Notes: generated by a model from the sequence alone, not told the origin. Counted from the stretch's first letter, positions 34,028 through 42,454 are shown. The stretch is DNA of 64,000 nt from Actinomadura rifamycini DSM 43936 (GCF_000425065.1 NZ_AULB01000022.1:96351-160350), one strand, 5' to 3'. A program made the numbers and translations.

Positions 34028-35530
34028 GTGCTGAAGAAATCGGTCTACCTGCCGGGACTCGCCGTGCGGCAGCTCCGCGACGACCCGGCGCGCGCGCCGC
34101 GGCTCGCCGTGCGGATGCTGGCCCGCGCGACCCCGGGACGGCCGGGGGCGCGGCTCGCGCGGTCCCGGCTCGCGGTCCCGCGCCCCCGCGTCGTCGCGCG
34201 GGAGAACGCCGAGCTGCGCGCCCTGCTGGCGCACGTGCCGCCCGCCCCGCAGACCCCGCCGGCCGGTGCGGGGGCCGCCGTGCCGGCCGGCGGGCCCGCC
34301 CAGGAGGTCTCCCCGGCGGACGGCGCCGTCCTGCAGTTCGTGACGAACGCCTTGCCGAACACGAACGCCGGCTATACCGTCCGCACGCACCGCATCGCGC
34401 TGGCGCTGCGGGCGCAGGGCCGGGACGTGCACGTCGCGACGCGGCTCGGCTACCCGCTCAGCCAGGGCTTCGGCGACGCCCGGCCGCGGGTGGACGTCGA
34501 CGGCGTCGCCTACCACCGGCTGCTGCCGTGGCTGCCGCCCGCCGACCCGGTGCGGGCCGTCGAGCGCGGCGCCGACCTGGCCGAACGGATCGTGGACGCG
34601 GTGCGCCCGGCCGTCCTGCACGCGGTCAGCAACCACCTGAACGCGGCCGTCGCGCTGGAGCTGCGGCGCCGCCGCGGGCTGCCGGTCGTGTACGAGGTGC
34701 GGGGCTTCCTGGAGGACTCGTGGCTGTCGCGCGACCCGGCGCACCGCGAGACGGACGAGTTCTACCGGCTCACCCGGGAGCTGGAGACGCGCCGGATGGC
34801 CGAGGCGGACGCGGTCGTCACGCTCGGCGAGGCGATGCGCGCGGAGATCGCGTCCCGCGGGGTGCCCGCCGAGAAGGTCTTCACGGTGCCGAACGGGGTG
34901 GACGAGGCGTTCCTGGAGCCGCTGCCGGACGCGTCCGGCCTGCGGGCCGAGCTGGGCATCGCGCCGGACGCCTTCGTGGCGGGGCTGACGTCGTCGTTCT
35001 TCGGCTACGAGGGCATCGACACGCTGATCGACGCGGCGGCGCTGCTGCGCGACCGCGGGACGCCCGTCACGCTGCTGCTCGTCGGGGACGGGCCGGAGCG
35101 CGGCGCGCTGGAGCGGCGCGCGGCCGCGCACGGCGTGCACGCCGTGTTCACCGGCCGTGTCCCGATGCGGTCCGTACGCCGCCACCACGCACTCCTCGAC
35201 GTCTTCGCGGTCCCCCGGCGGGCGGACCGGGTCTGCCAGCTGGTCACGCCCCTGAAACCGATCGAGGCGATGGCAGGGGGAATCCCCGTTATAGCCAGTG
35301 ATGTCAAGGCTCTTCGCGAAATCGTCGAACCCGGCGTGACCGGGACGTTAACAGTTCCGGAAGACCCGGAAGCATGGGCCGATCACCTGGAGGAACTGGC
35401 TTACAGTCCAGAAAGAAGGCGAAAAATCGGTCAGGCGGCCCGTGAATGGGTCCGGGCCGAGCGCACATGGGGCGCCGTCGCGTCCGGATACCGCGCCGCA
35501 TACGCGTACGGGGCGGACGACGACCGATGA
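34028..35530 (+). CDS. Glycosyltransferase family 4 with an in-frame TTA codon
   Basis: 500 residues from a GTG at 34028, 42 bases from the divergent wecB start. A basic, Ala/Pro-rich lead of about 95 residues precedes the GT-B fold: LQFVTNALPNTNAGYTVRTH near 105, VPNGVDEAFLEPL near 290, SSFFGYEGIDTLIDAAALL near 325 and PLKPIEAMAGGIPVIASDV near 415. The last 90 codons, from about 35262, have clearly lower G+C than the rest and include ATA, AGA and a TTA leucine codon at 35348-35350. In Streptomyces, TTA genes depend on the bldA tRNA for translation. Lies just before the UDP-ManNAc dehydrogenase gene, so ManNAcA transfer is an attractive but unproven role. Confidence 0.88.
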   Translation: MLKKSVYLPGLAVRQLRDDPARAPRLAVRMLARATPGRPGARLARSRLAVPRPRVVARENAELRALLAHVPPAPQTPPAGAGAAVPAGGPAQEVSPADGAVLQFVTNALPNTNAGYTVRTHRIALALRAQGRDVHVATRLGYPLSQGFGDARPRVDVDGVAYHRLLPWLPPADPVRAVERGADLAERIVDAVRPAVLHAVSNHLNAAVALELRRRRGLPVVYEVRGFLEDSWLSRDPAHRETDEFYRLTRELETRRMAEADAVVTLGEAMRAEIASRGVPAEKVFTVPNGVDEAFLEPLPDASGLRAELGIAPDAFVAGLTSSFFGYEGIDTLIDAAALLRDRGTPVTLLLVGDGPERGALERRAAAHGVHAVFTGRVPMRSVRRHHALLDVFAVPRRADRVCQLVTPLKPIEAMAGGIPVIASDVKALREIVEPGVTGTLTVPEDPEAWADHLEELAYSPERRRKIGQAAREWVRAERTWGAVASGYRAAYAYGADDDR

Positions 35531-35540
35531 TCGCGATTCG

Positions 35541-35573
35541 CCGTGAAAGTCCGTGATTTCCGTGAATCCGTGA
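35541..35573 (+). repeat. Four CCGTGA direct repeats before the wecC ribosome site
   Basis: CCGTGA begins at 35541, 35551, 35560 and 35568, spaced 10, 9 and 8 bases. The cluster fills the 56-base gap between the GT4 stop and the dehydrogenase ribosome site (AAGGGAG). It could bind a regulator as direct repeats or be a relic of slippage. No known consensus recognised. Confidence 0.6.
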
Positions 35574-35586
35574 AGGGAGCCGAGTG

Positions 35587-36849
35587 ATGGATCTGGTCGT
35601 CATCGGACTCGGCTATGTGGGGCTTCCCCTCGTCCGGGAGGCGTGCCGCGCCGGGCTGAAGGTCGGCGGGCTCGATCTGGACGAGCGCGTCGTCGAGGGC
35701 CTGCGGGCCGGGCGCTCGCACGTGGACGACGTCTCCGCGGAGGAGGTCGCGGAGCTGCTCGCGGCCGGGTTCGCGCCGAGCACGTCCGAGGACGTCCTGG
35801 ACGGCGCGCCCACCGTGGTGATCTGCGTCCCGACGCCGCTGTCGCCCGAGGGCGGGCCCGACCTGACGGCCGTGCGCGGCGCGGCCGGGGCGGTGTCCCG
35901 GCACCTGGCGCCGGGGGCGCTGGTGGTGCTGGAGTCGACCACGTACCCGGGCACGACCGAGGAGGTCGTCCGGCCGATCCTGGAGGAGTCCGGCCGGACC
36001 GCCGGCGCGGACTTCCACCTGGCGTTCTCGCCGGAGCGGATCGACCCGGGCAACCCCGTGTACGGCGTCCGCAACACCCCGAAGATCGTCGGCGGGCTCA
36101 CGCCGGCGTGCGCGTCGGCCGCCGCGGCGTTCTACGGCAAGTTCGTGGAGCGGGTCGTGGAGGCCAAGGGCACCCGCGAGGCCGAGATGGCCAAGCTGCT
36201 GGAGAACACCTACCGGCACGTGAACATCGCGCTGGTCAACGAGATGGCGGTGTTCTGCAACGAGCTGGGCATCGACCTGTGGGACGCGATCGACTGCGCG
36301 GCGACCAAGCCGTTCGGCTTCCAGGCGTTCCGGCCCGGCCCGGGCGTCGGCGGGCACTGCATCCCGATCGACCCGAACTACCTGTCGTACAAGGTCCGCT
36401 CGCTCGGCTACCCGTTCCGGTTCGTGGAGCTGGCGCAGGAGATCAACGACCGGATGCCGCGGTACGTGGCGGAGCGCGCCCAGCAGCTCCTCAACCGGGA
36501 GGGTCGGGCGCTGAAGGGCGCGAAGGTCCTGCTGCTCGGCGTCACCTACAAGGCCGACATCGCCGACCAGCGCGAGTCCCCGGCCCGCCCGGTGGCGCGG
36601 CGGCTGGCCCGGCTGGGCGCCGACCTCGCGTTCCACGACCCGTACGTGTCCGGCTGGGAGGTCGACGGCGCCGCGGTGCGGGACGCGGGCGACGACCTGC
36701 CGGCCGCGCTGGCGGACGCCGACCTGGCGATCGTCCTGGCCGACCACGCGGACTACGAGCCCGCCGTGCTGGCGCGGCACGCGCGGCTGCTGTTCGACAC
36801 GCGGGGCCGCACGCGGGGCGCCCGGCAGGAGACGGTGGAGCTGCTCTGA
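35587..36849 (+). CDS. wecC: UDP-N-acetyl-D-mannosamine dehydrogenase (nucleotide-sugar dehydrogenase)
   Basis: 420 residues from the ATG at 35587; a GTG three bases earlier is possible, and AAGGGAG precedes both. The N-terminal Rossmann motif is VIGLGYVGLP (residues 4-13). The active-site Cys lies in GPGVGGHCIPIDP (about 250-262), with the supporting Lys in KLLENTYRHVN near 205. The C-terminal UDP-binding domain has LLGVTYKADIADQRESPA near 318. Nucleotide-sugar dehydrogenases oxidise a C6 alcohol to a carboxylate with two NAD. The presence of a 2-epimerase gene 1.6 kb away makes UDP-ManNAc the likely substrate and UDP-ManNAcA the product; UDP-glucose or UDP-GlcNAc cannot be excluded from sequence alone. 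Confidence 0.9.
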   Translation: MDLVVIGLGYVGLPLVREACRAGLKVGGLDLDERVVEGLRAGRSHVDDVSAEEVAELLAAGFAPSTSEDVLDGAPTVVICVPTPLSPEGGPDLTAVRGAAGAVSRHLAPGALVVLESTTYPGTTEEVVRPILEESGRTAGADFHLAFSPERIDPGNPVYGVRNTPKIVGGLTPACASAAAAFYGKFVERVVEAKGTREAEMAKLLENTYRHVNIALVNEMAVFCNELGIDLWDAIDCAATKPFGFQAFRPGPGVGGHCIPIDPNYLSYKVRSLGYPFRFVELAQEINDRMPRYVAERAQQLLNREGRALKGAKVLLLGVTYKADIADQRESPARPVARRLARLGADLAFHDPYVSGWEVDGAAVRDAGDDLPAALADADLAIVLADHADYEPAVLARHARLLFDTRGRTRGARQETVELL

Positions 36850-37030
36850 CCGGCCGGTCCGGACGGACGGACGGCCCCGGGCGGCCCCCCATACCAGAGA
36901 TCGGCAATCGCCCGGTGCCGTCCACGCGGTGGTCGGCGGGAATTCATCCACCATTTCCATCGCGGCAGCAGACTCCCGAGGAGAAGCCGGTTCGGCGGCA
37001 TTGGTTCGGCAGGGTTGCGGAGTGAGTGGA

Positions 37031-38155
37031 ATGCGTGTCTGTGTTTGCACGATCGTGCACCATCCGGAAGATGCACGCATTCTGCACCGGCAAATCCGGG
37101 CACTATTGGATGCCGGTCATGAAGTCACATATATGGCCCCGTTCCGGGCATGCAATGTGGCGCCGTGGCGCGAGGTCAGCCCCGTGGACGTGCCCCGCGC
37201 CACCGGCCGCCGCCGCCTGAAGGCGATGCGGGCCGCCCGCCGCGCCCTCGCCGACCACGCGTCCTACGCGGACGTCATCCTCCTGCACGACCCCGAACTG
37301 CTGATGGCGCTGCCCCGCCGGGCGCGCGCCCGGACGGTCGTCTGGGACGTCCACGAGGACACCGCGGCCGCCCTCGGCATGAAGGGCTGGCTGCCCGCGC
37401 CGGTCCGGCCGCTCGTGCGCCCGGCCGTCCGCCGCCTGGAGAGGCGCGCCGAGCGGCGGCACCGGCTGCTGCTCGCCGAGGAGGGCTACCGGACCCGGTT
37501 CCGCCGGGACCACCCGGTCGTCCCCAACACCACCTACGTCGCGGACGACCCGCCCGGCGCGCCCGACGACAACCGCGCGGTCTACGTCGGGCACATCTCG
37601 GCGGCGCGCGGCGCCCACGAGATGATCGAGGCGGCCCGGCTGCTCGCCCCCGAAGGCGTCACCGTCGAGCTGATCGGCTCGGCGGACGAGGCGGTGAAGC
37701 CCGCGCTGCGCGACGCCCAGCGCGACGACGTCCTGCGCTGGTACGGGTTCGTCCCGAACGACCGGGCGCTGCGGATCGCCGAGGGCGCGATGGTCGGGCT
37801 CGCGCTGCTGCACGACGAGCCGAACTACCGGCACTCGGTCCCCACCAAGGTCATCGAGTACATGGCGCGGGGCGTGCCGGTCGTCACCACCCCGAACCCG
37901 CCCGCCGTCGAGATCGTCGGCCCCGCGGAGTGCGGCTTCGTCGTCCCGTTCAACGACCCCGCCGCCACGGCGGAGGCCGTCCTGCGGCTGCGCAAAGACC
38001 CGGACCTGCGCGCCGAGTTCGGCCGGCGCGGGCACAAGGCCGCCCGCGAGCAGTTCCACTGGCCGGTGCACGCCGCCCGGTTCGTCTCCCACCTCGAAGC
38101 CTGGGCGGGGCACGCCCGGCCGGCGGCCGTCATGGAGCCCGCGGCGGATCACTGA
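37031..38155 (+). CDS. Glycosyltransferase family 4
   Basis: 374 residues from the ATG at 37031; a GTG at 37022 is an alternative. The acceptor domain opens with VCVCTIVHHPEDARILHRQI, followed by the LHDPELLMALP segment near 90 and VVWDVHEDTAAALG near 108. The donor domain has AVYVGHISAARGAHEMIEAA near 185 and PTKVIEYMARGVPVVTTPNP near 275, with the conserved Glu. The first 40 codons and the 120 bases before them are much less G+C-rich than the rest and use rare codons (CTA TTG, CAA, ACA TAT). The last 26 bases overlap the convergent beta-propeller gene. Confidence 0.9.
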   Translation: MRVCVCTIVHHPEDARILHRQIRALLDAGHEVTYMAPFRACNVAPWREVSPVDVPRATGRRRLKAMRAARRALADHASYADVILLHDPELLMALPRRARARTVVWDVHEDTAAALGMKGWLPAPVRPLVRPAVRRLERRAERRHRLLLAEEGYRTRFRRDHPVVPNTTYVADDPPGAPDDNRAVYVGHISAARGAHEMIEAARLLAPEGVTVELIGSADEAVKPALRDAQRDDVLRWYGFVPNDRALRIAEGAMVGLALLHDEPNYRHSVPTKVIEYMARGVPVVTTPNPPAVEIVGPAECGFVVPFNDPAATAEAVLRLRKDPDLRAEFGRRGHKAAREQFHWPVHAARFVSHLEAWAGHARPAAVMEPAADH

Positions 38156-40502
38156 CCGGTCCCCCGGCCCCGTCGCGCTTCTCGCGGTCCCGCTCCGCCG
38201 CCTTCTCCCGCTGCTCGGCCAGCCGCTTCGCCGCGGCCGCCCGCGCCTCCCGCTCGCGCTCCTCCAGCCTGGCCGCGACCGACTTCGCGAGCCGGGCGGC
38301 GGCCCCCGTCGGGCTCCCCGCCTCCACCACCGCGATGACCCGCCCCACCCGGACGGCGATCACCCCGGCGGTCGTCCCGATCTCGTACATCTCGTCGCCG
38401 CCGAGGTTCTCCCGCCGCCGCACCTGCGACTGGACGGACTGGAACGCGTCCAGCATCTGCGACGCGGCGTCGTCGGTCTCGGCCACCCACCGGACGCTCA
38501 CCGTCAGGCCCCGGACGGCCGTCGCCCGCTCCCCGTCCGCCGCGGTCGGCTCCCCGGTCGGCGGCGGCGGGCTCGTCGGGTGCGCGCTCGGCCCGCCGGT
38601 CCCCGGCGACGGCGACCCCGCCCCGGACGCCGACGCCGACGCCGACGGCCCCGCACCGCCCCGATCCCCGCCACCGGCGGCGCCGGGCCCCTCGGAAGCC
38701 CCGGATCCCTCGCCCGACCCGGTTCCCTCGCCGCCTTCGGTACCTTCGCCGCCCGCGCCTTCGCCGCCTCCGGCGCCTTCGCCGCCCGCGCCCGTCCCGT
38801 CGCCGCCCGCGCCTTGGCCGCCGCCCGCGCCTTCGCCGGCAGCGCCCGTCCCGTCGCCTTCGGCGCCCGCGCCCGTCCCGTCGCCTTCGCCTTCGCCGCC
38901 CGCGCCCGTCCCGTCGCCTTCGGCGCCGGGGTCGTCCTCGCCGGGGTCGTCGTCCTTGCGGGGCTTCTTCTCGACCGGTTCGTAGGTGCAGGACACCGGG
39001 TCGGGCAGGCGGGCCTCCCCGACCTCCGCGTCGGCGGGTTCGGTGACGTAGTCCTCCAGCCCCGCCCGCGCGAGGTCTTCCTTCTCCAGCAGCGCGCAGG
39101 CGTCCGGCCAGTCGGCGACCGGGACGCCGCCGAGCTCGTCGGGCCCGGGTCCGGTGCGGCCGCCGCGCAGCGCGACCAGCCGGGACTCGCCCGCCGGGCG
39201 CGGCACCGCCTCGGCGACCGCGACGTACAGCAGGCCGCCCGCCGCGGCGATCCAGGGGCGCTTGCCGGGCAGGTCCGGGTCCATCGTGAACGGCGCGGGC
39301 GCGGTCGTGGCGGTGCCGTCGGCGGGCGAGACGACGTCGATCCCCGCGGGCAGCAGCAGCTCCGCAAGGCGCGGGCGCAGCGCGTAGACGGCGCCGCCCG
39401 CGCGCGCCAGCGCCGTGTAGGACGGCACCTCGCGCGCCCACCCGACGTTGCCGGACGACACGTCGACCGCCTCCATGAGCGTCGTGCCGCGCTTCGTCCC
39501 GGCCGGATGATAGACGACGATGAGCCGCCCGTCCGCGAGGACGCTCGGGCACATGCCGTCGCCGCACACCGCGTCGCCGTCCCAGGAGGCGAACTCCTCG
39601 CCCTCCTCGTCGAACGCCCGCAGCGCCGTCCCGTCCGAGACGAGCGCGACGCCGTCCAGCATCGTCACCTCGGGCGCCTCCTCGGCGCCGAGCGCCTCGT
39701 CCCAGCGGACGTCGCCGTTGTGCGGGTCGAGGGCGAGCAGCCGGCTCGGCCGGGACTGCCGCGCGCAGTCGAGGGCGATCGCGACGAGCGACTCGCGGTC
39801 GCCGGACGGCTGCGCGGCGCCGTCGAACAGCCGGCAGCCGTGCCGCACCTGCCGCTGCCACAGCGGCTCGCCGGTCGCGGCCGCCAGTCCGACCAGCGTG
39901 CGGCGCTCGTCGTCGGTGGTGAGCACGACCCCGGCCCCGGCCGGGAAGCGCAGCGTCGTGCGGGAGACCGCGGCGGGCCGCCGCGCCCCCTCGTTCTTCC
40001 ACAGCAGCGAGCCCGACAGCAGGTCGAACCCGACGAGGACCCGGTCGGCGCGGTGCCCGTCCCGCTCGAAGTAGCCGACGAGCCGCGTCTCGGTGGACGT
40101 CCAGCCGAGCAGCGACCAGTCCGACCGGCTGTAGCTCCACCGCCGCGCACCGGTGCGGGCGTCCACGACCTGGACGCCCTGGCCGGACACGGTGACGATC
40201 TGGCCCTTGGCGACGTCGTAGGAGACGGTGTCGTACCCGGCGACGGACCCGCGGTGGACGCGGGTCGTCCGCTCCCAGCTCACGGCGAGGGGCCCGGGCG
40301 GCGGGCCGACGTCGCCGAGCGGCGCGACGGACTCGCCGGTCACCCTGTGCCGGACCTCCCACCACTCCGCGTGCAGGACGAACCGGTCGACGAGGACGAC
40401 GCACAGCGCCACGGCCAGCCCACCGGCGATGAGCCCGAGCACGATGCGGACCCTGCCCGCGGGCTCCGGCCGGCCGCCGGGCCGCTGCCGGCTCCCGACC
40501 AC
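38130..40502 (-). CDS. Membrane-anchored PQQ-type beta-propeller protein with Gly-rich linker
   Basis: 790 residues from a GTG at 40502. A short cytoplasmic tail and one membrane helix (about residues 18-40) place the rest outside. Residues of about 60-480 form repeated propeller blades of the PQQ/PknD type, with the usual Asp/Ser-Gly-x-x-x-W pattern (for example VVDARTGARRWSY, GFDLLSGSLLWK, AATGEPLWQRQV, ALDPHNGDVRW). A Gly/Asp/Glu/Thr-rich linker covers about 515-640, then a small alpha/beta domain (about 665-745) and a charged helical tail. No enzyme motif was seen. Such proteins may be extracytoplasmic scaffolds or sensors. Its ribosome site and promoter are not obvious; the HD-hydrolase gene lies 109 bases away in the opposite direction. 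Confidence 0.8.
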   Translation of the reverse strand: MVGSRQRPGGRPEPAGRVRIVLGLIAGGLAVALCVVLVDRFVLHAEWWEVRHRVTGESVAPLGDVGPPPGPLAVSWERTTRVHRGSVAGYDTVSYDVAKGQIVTVSGQGVQVVDARTGARRWSYSRSDWSLLGWTSTETRLVGYFERDGHRADRVLVGFDLLSGSLLWKNEGARRPAAVSRTTLRFPAGAGVVLTTDDERRTLVGLAAATGEPLWQRQVRHGCRLFDGAAQPSGDRESLVAIALDCARQSRPSRLLALDPHNGDVRWDEALGAEEAPEVTMLDGVALVSDGTALRAFDEEGEEFASWDGDAVCGDGMCPSVLADGRLIVVYHPAGTKRGTTLMEAVDVSSGNVGWAREVPSYTALARAGGAVYALRPRLAELLLPAGIDVVSPADGTATTAPAPFTMDPDLPGKRPWIAAAGGLLYVAVAEAVPRPAGESRLVALRGGRTGPGPDELGGVPVADWPDACALLEKEDLARAGLEDYVTEPADAEVGEARLPDPVSCTYEPVEKKPRKDDDPGEDDPGAEGDGTGAGGEGEGDGTGAGAEGDGTGAAGEGAGGGQGAGGDGTGAGGEGAGGGEGAGGEGTEGGEGTGSGEGSGASEGPGAAGGGDRGGAGPSASASASGAGSPSPGTGGPSAHPTSPPPPTGEPTAADGERATAVRGLTVSVRWVAETDDAASQMLDAFQSVQSQVRRRENLGGDEMYEIGTTAGVIAVRVGRVIAVVEAGSPTGAAARLAKSVAARLEEREREARAAAAKRLAEQREKAAERDREKRDGAGGPVSDPPRAP
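38691..38929 (-). repeat. Low-complexity coding repeat (Gly-rich linker)
   Basis: Imperfect 18- to 33-base units built from GCCC, TCGCC and GTCCCGTCGCC repeat through about 240 bases. On the minus strand they encode runs such as GDGTGAGGEG inside the beta-propeller protein. Sequences like this vary in length by slippage, so copy number may differ between strains or be misassembled. Confidence 0.8.
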
Positions 40503-40611
40503 GACCGCGCCGCCTCCTTCCGCTTAAGGTGAACCTCCACCATGCCCTGTCCCGGGGCGCCCGCGCGACACGACCGGAAAAAGAAACTCCGGCACGGAAG
40601 GGGAGGAATCC

Positions 40612-41202
40612 ATGGAGGTGTTCGACCGCTGGCGTACCTGGGACGACGCCCGCGCGGACCTCGCCGGCACCGGCCTCGACGCCGATCGGGTCGGGCGGGC
40701 CGCGGCCGCGGCCGTCCGCTGGCACGGCGACCAGCGGCGCCCCACCGGCGCACCCTACCTGGAGCACCTGCTGGAGGCGCTCGAGGTGCTGGTGCGGGGC
40801 GCGGGCGAGACCGACCCGGACGTCCTGGCGGCCGTCCTGCTGCACGATGTGGTCGAGGACACGCCCGCCACTACCGCCGACGTCGAGGCCGAGTTCGGGC
40901 CGCGGGTCGCCGAACTGGTCGACTGGGTGACCAAGCCCCCCGCCGGCGGCGCCGGGCGGCAGGCGAAGCGGGCCGCGAAGTCGGCGTACCTGCGGCGGCT
41001 GCGGGACGCCCCGCGCGACGCCGTCCGGGTGAAGCTCGCCGACCGGGTGAGCAACGTGCAGACGCTCGACCGGATGCCGCCCGACTTCCAGCGCCGCTAC
41101 TACGCCGAGACCGTCACCTACATCCTGCCGCTGACCCGGGACGAGCCGTGGTTCGCGTCCTGGTACGCGGGCTGGCGGGAGCGGTACGCGCACCTGCTCT
41201 AG
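40612..41202 (+). CDS. HD-domain (p)ppGpp hydrolase-like protein (small alarmone hydrolase type)
   Basis: 196 residues from an ATG with GGGGAGGAA upstream. The order of metal and substrate residues matches the hydrolase half of RelA/SpoT and MESH1: H38 in WHGDQRRPTGAPYLEH, H52, H78-D79 in LLHDVVEDT, and D144 in KLADRVSNVQ. No synthetase, TGS or ACT domain follows. The closest described functions are removal of the 3'-pyrophosphate of ppGpp, or of NADPH phosphate by MESH1-type enzymes. As a stand-alone gene it may buffer alarmone levels or act on another nucleotide. It lies 20 bases before the SRPBCC gene, with which it may be cotranscribed. Confidence 0.82.
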   Translation: MEVFDRWRTWDDARADLAGTGLDADRVGRAAAAAVRWHGDQRRPTGAPYLEHLLEALEVLVRGAGETDPDVLAAVLLHDVVEDTPATTADVEAEFGPRVAELVDWVTKPPAGGAGRQAKRAAKSAYLRRLRDAPRDAVRVKLADRVSNVQTLDRMPPDFQRRYYAETVTYILPLTRDEPWFASWYAGWRERYAHLL

Positions 41203-41222
41203 CGTGCGGGATGATCGGGGCC

Positions 41223-41726
41223 ATGGAACGCGAGTGGGTGGTCGAGGAGAGCGTGGCCATCGACGCCGGGCCGGACGCCGTGTACGCGGCGGTCGCCGAC
41301 CTGCGCCGGATGGGCGAGTGGAGTCCCGAGGTCGTCGCGACGTGGATCCGCGGGCGGACGATCGCGCCCGGCACCCGGTTCGTCGGGTTCAACCGGCTCG
41401 GATGGCGGCTGTGGTTCACGAACTGCCGGGTGACGGTCGCGGAGCCGGGCCGCGCGTTCGCGTTCCGGGTGTCGAGCTTCGGCATGCCGGTGGCGCTGTG
41501 GGGCTACCGCGTCGAGGGCTTCGACGTCGACGGCACGTCCCGCACGCGGCTCACCGAGTACTGGGAGGACCTCCGCCGCGACACCCGCGGCGCCGCGTTC
41601 GTCTCCCTCCTCGGCCGGGTCTTCACCGGGGTCCCCGCCGAGCGCCGCGCCGCGGTGAACCGGCGCGGGATGCGCGCCACCCTCGACCGGATCCGGACGG
41701 GCGTCGAACGCGCACCCGGTACGTGA
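41223..41726 (+). CDS. SRPBCC family protein (polyketide cyclase/dehydrase-like)
   Basis: 167 residues from the ATG at 41223; an ATG 12 bases earlier is also in frame. The chain has the START/Bet v1-like layout: an opening strand with VVEESVAIDAGPDAVYAAVADLR-type spacing, a Trp-rich loop (MGEWSPEVVATW) near residue 35, and a long C-terminal helix. Proteins of this kind bind hydrophobic ligands in a deep cavity; many actinomycete members are uncharacterised. It sits between the HD hydrolase and an acetoacetate-decarboxylase-family gene, but a KstR-like operator after it suggests that the next gene has its own control. Confidence 0.8.
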   Translation: MEREWVVEESVAIDAGPDAVYAAVADLRRMGEWSPEVVATWIRGRTIAPGTRFVGFNRLGWRLWFTNCRVTVAEPGRAFAFRVSSFGMPVALWGYRVEGFDVDGTSRTRLTEYWEDLRRDTRGAAFVSLLGRVFTGVPAERRAAVNRRGMRATLDRIRTGVERAPGT

Positions 41727-41735
41727 CAGGAAAAC

Positions 41736-41749
41736 GAGAACCTGTTCTA
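41736..41749. promoter_or_regulatory. KstR-like operator upstream of the acetoacetate-decarboxylase-family gene
   Basis: GAGAACCTGTTCTA contains the inverted repeat AGAAC-N2-GTTCT. It matches the actinobacterial KstR consensus TnnAACnnGTTnnA at every fixed base except the first. It lies 10 bases before the GTG at 41759, where a bound TetR-type repressor would block initiation. A full match occurs inside the next gene (42707-42720). Confidence 0.55.
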
Positions 41750-41758
41750 CTAAGAAGG

Positions 41759-42454
41759 GTGAGCACCGACTACGCCGTGCAGGGCGAACGGGTCGCCATG
41801 CCCGTCCGGATCCGCGACGCCGCCGTGGCCTCGGCGATGTTCGCCGTCCGCGCGCCCGCCGCCCGCGCACTGATCGCCTACTCCGGACTCGACGTCTTCG
41901 AACCCGTCCGCGGCCGGGCGGTCTGCTCGCTCGCGTTCGTCCGGTACATCGACGGCGACCTCGGCCCCTACCACGAGTTCGCCGTCGCGTTCCTGGCCCG
42001 CCCGCCCGGCGGCGAGGTCGGCGCGTTCATCCACTGGCTGCCCGTCAACCAGGAGTTCACCCTGGAGGCGGGCCGCGGCATCTGGGGCTTCCCCAAGGAG
42101 CTCGCCGACATCCCGATGCACCTCGCCTCGCGCGTCAAGCGCTGCGCCGTCCGCTTCGGCGGCCGCACGGCGGTCGAACTGGCCGTGCGGCCCGGCGCGC
42201 CCGTCCCGTCCGGGTCCCGCAGCCCGCGCGTGACGGCCTACTCGCACCTCGACGGCGTCACCCGCCGCGTCCCGTGGGAGGTGTCGCCCGCGCGCGTCCG
42301 GATGCGCCCCGGCGGCGCGACCGTCCGCCTCGGCGACCACCCCGTCGCGGACGAGCTGCGCACCCTCGGCCTCGACGGCGCCCGCGCGCTCAGCACCAGC
42401 ACCGTCGGGCACCTGCGGATGACGTTCGAGGCCGCCGAGGAGGTCCGCCCGTGA
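41759..42454 (+). CDS. Acetoacetate decarboxylase family protein
   Basis: 231 residues from a GTG at 41759. AAGAAGG directly abuts this start, so an ATG at 41798 is possible. The family pattern is visible: YHEFAVAFLA near residue 78, FIHWLPVNQEFTLEAGR near 93 and IWGFPKELADI near 112, where the Lys stands near the position of the Schiff-base lysine of acetoacetate decarboxylase. Family members include true decarboxylases and enzymes acting on other beta-keto acids. A KstR-like operator overlaps the start region, suggesting control with lipid or sterol catabolism. The stop overlaps the start of the next SDR-like gene (GTGA), so the two form a coupled pair. Confidence 0.8.
   Translation: MSTDYAVQGERVAMPVRIRDAAVASAMFAVRAPAARALIAYSGLDVFEPVRGRAVCSLAFVRYIDGDLGPYHEFAVAFLARPPGGEVGAFIHWLPVNQEFTLEAGRGIWGFPKELADIPMHLASRVKRCAVRFGGRTAVELAVRPGAPVPSGSRSPRVTAYSHLDGVTRRVPWEVSPARVRMRPGGATVRLGDHPVADELRTLGLDGARALSTSTVGHLRMTFEAAEEVRP

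Noticed and set aside
35541..35573. CRISPR-like array
   Set aside because: The repeated unit is only six bases with 2-4 base gaps; no spacer-length intervals and no cas genes in the window.
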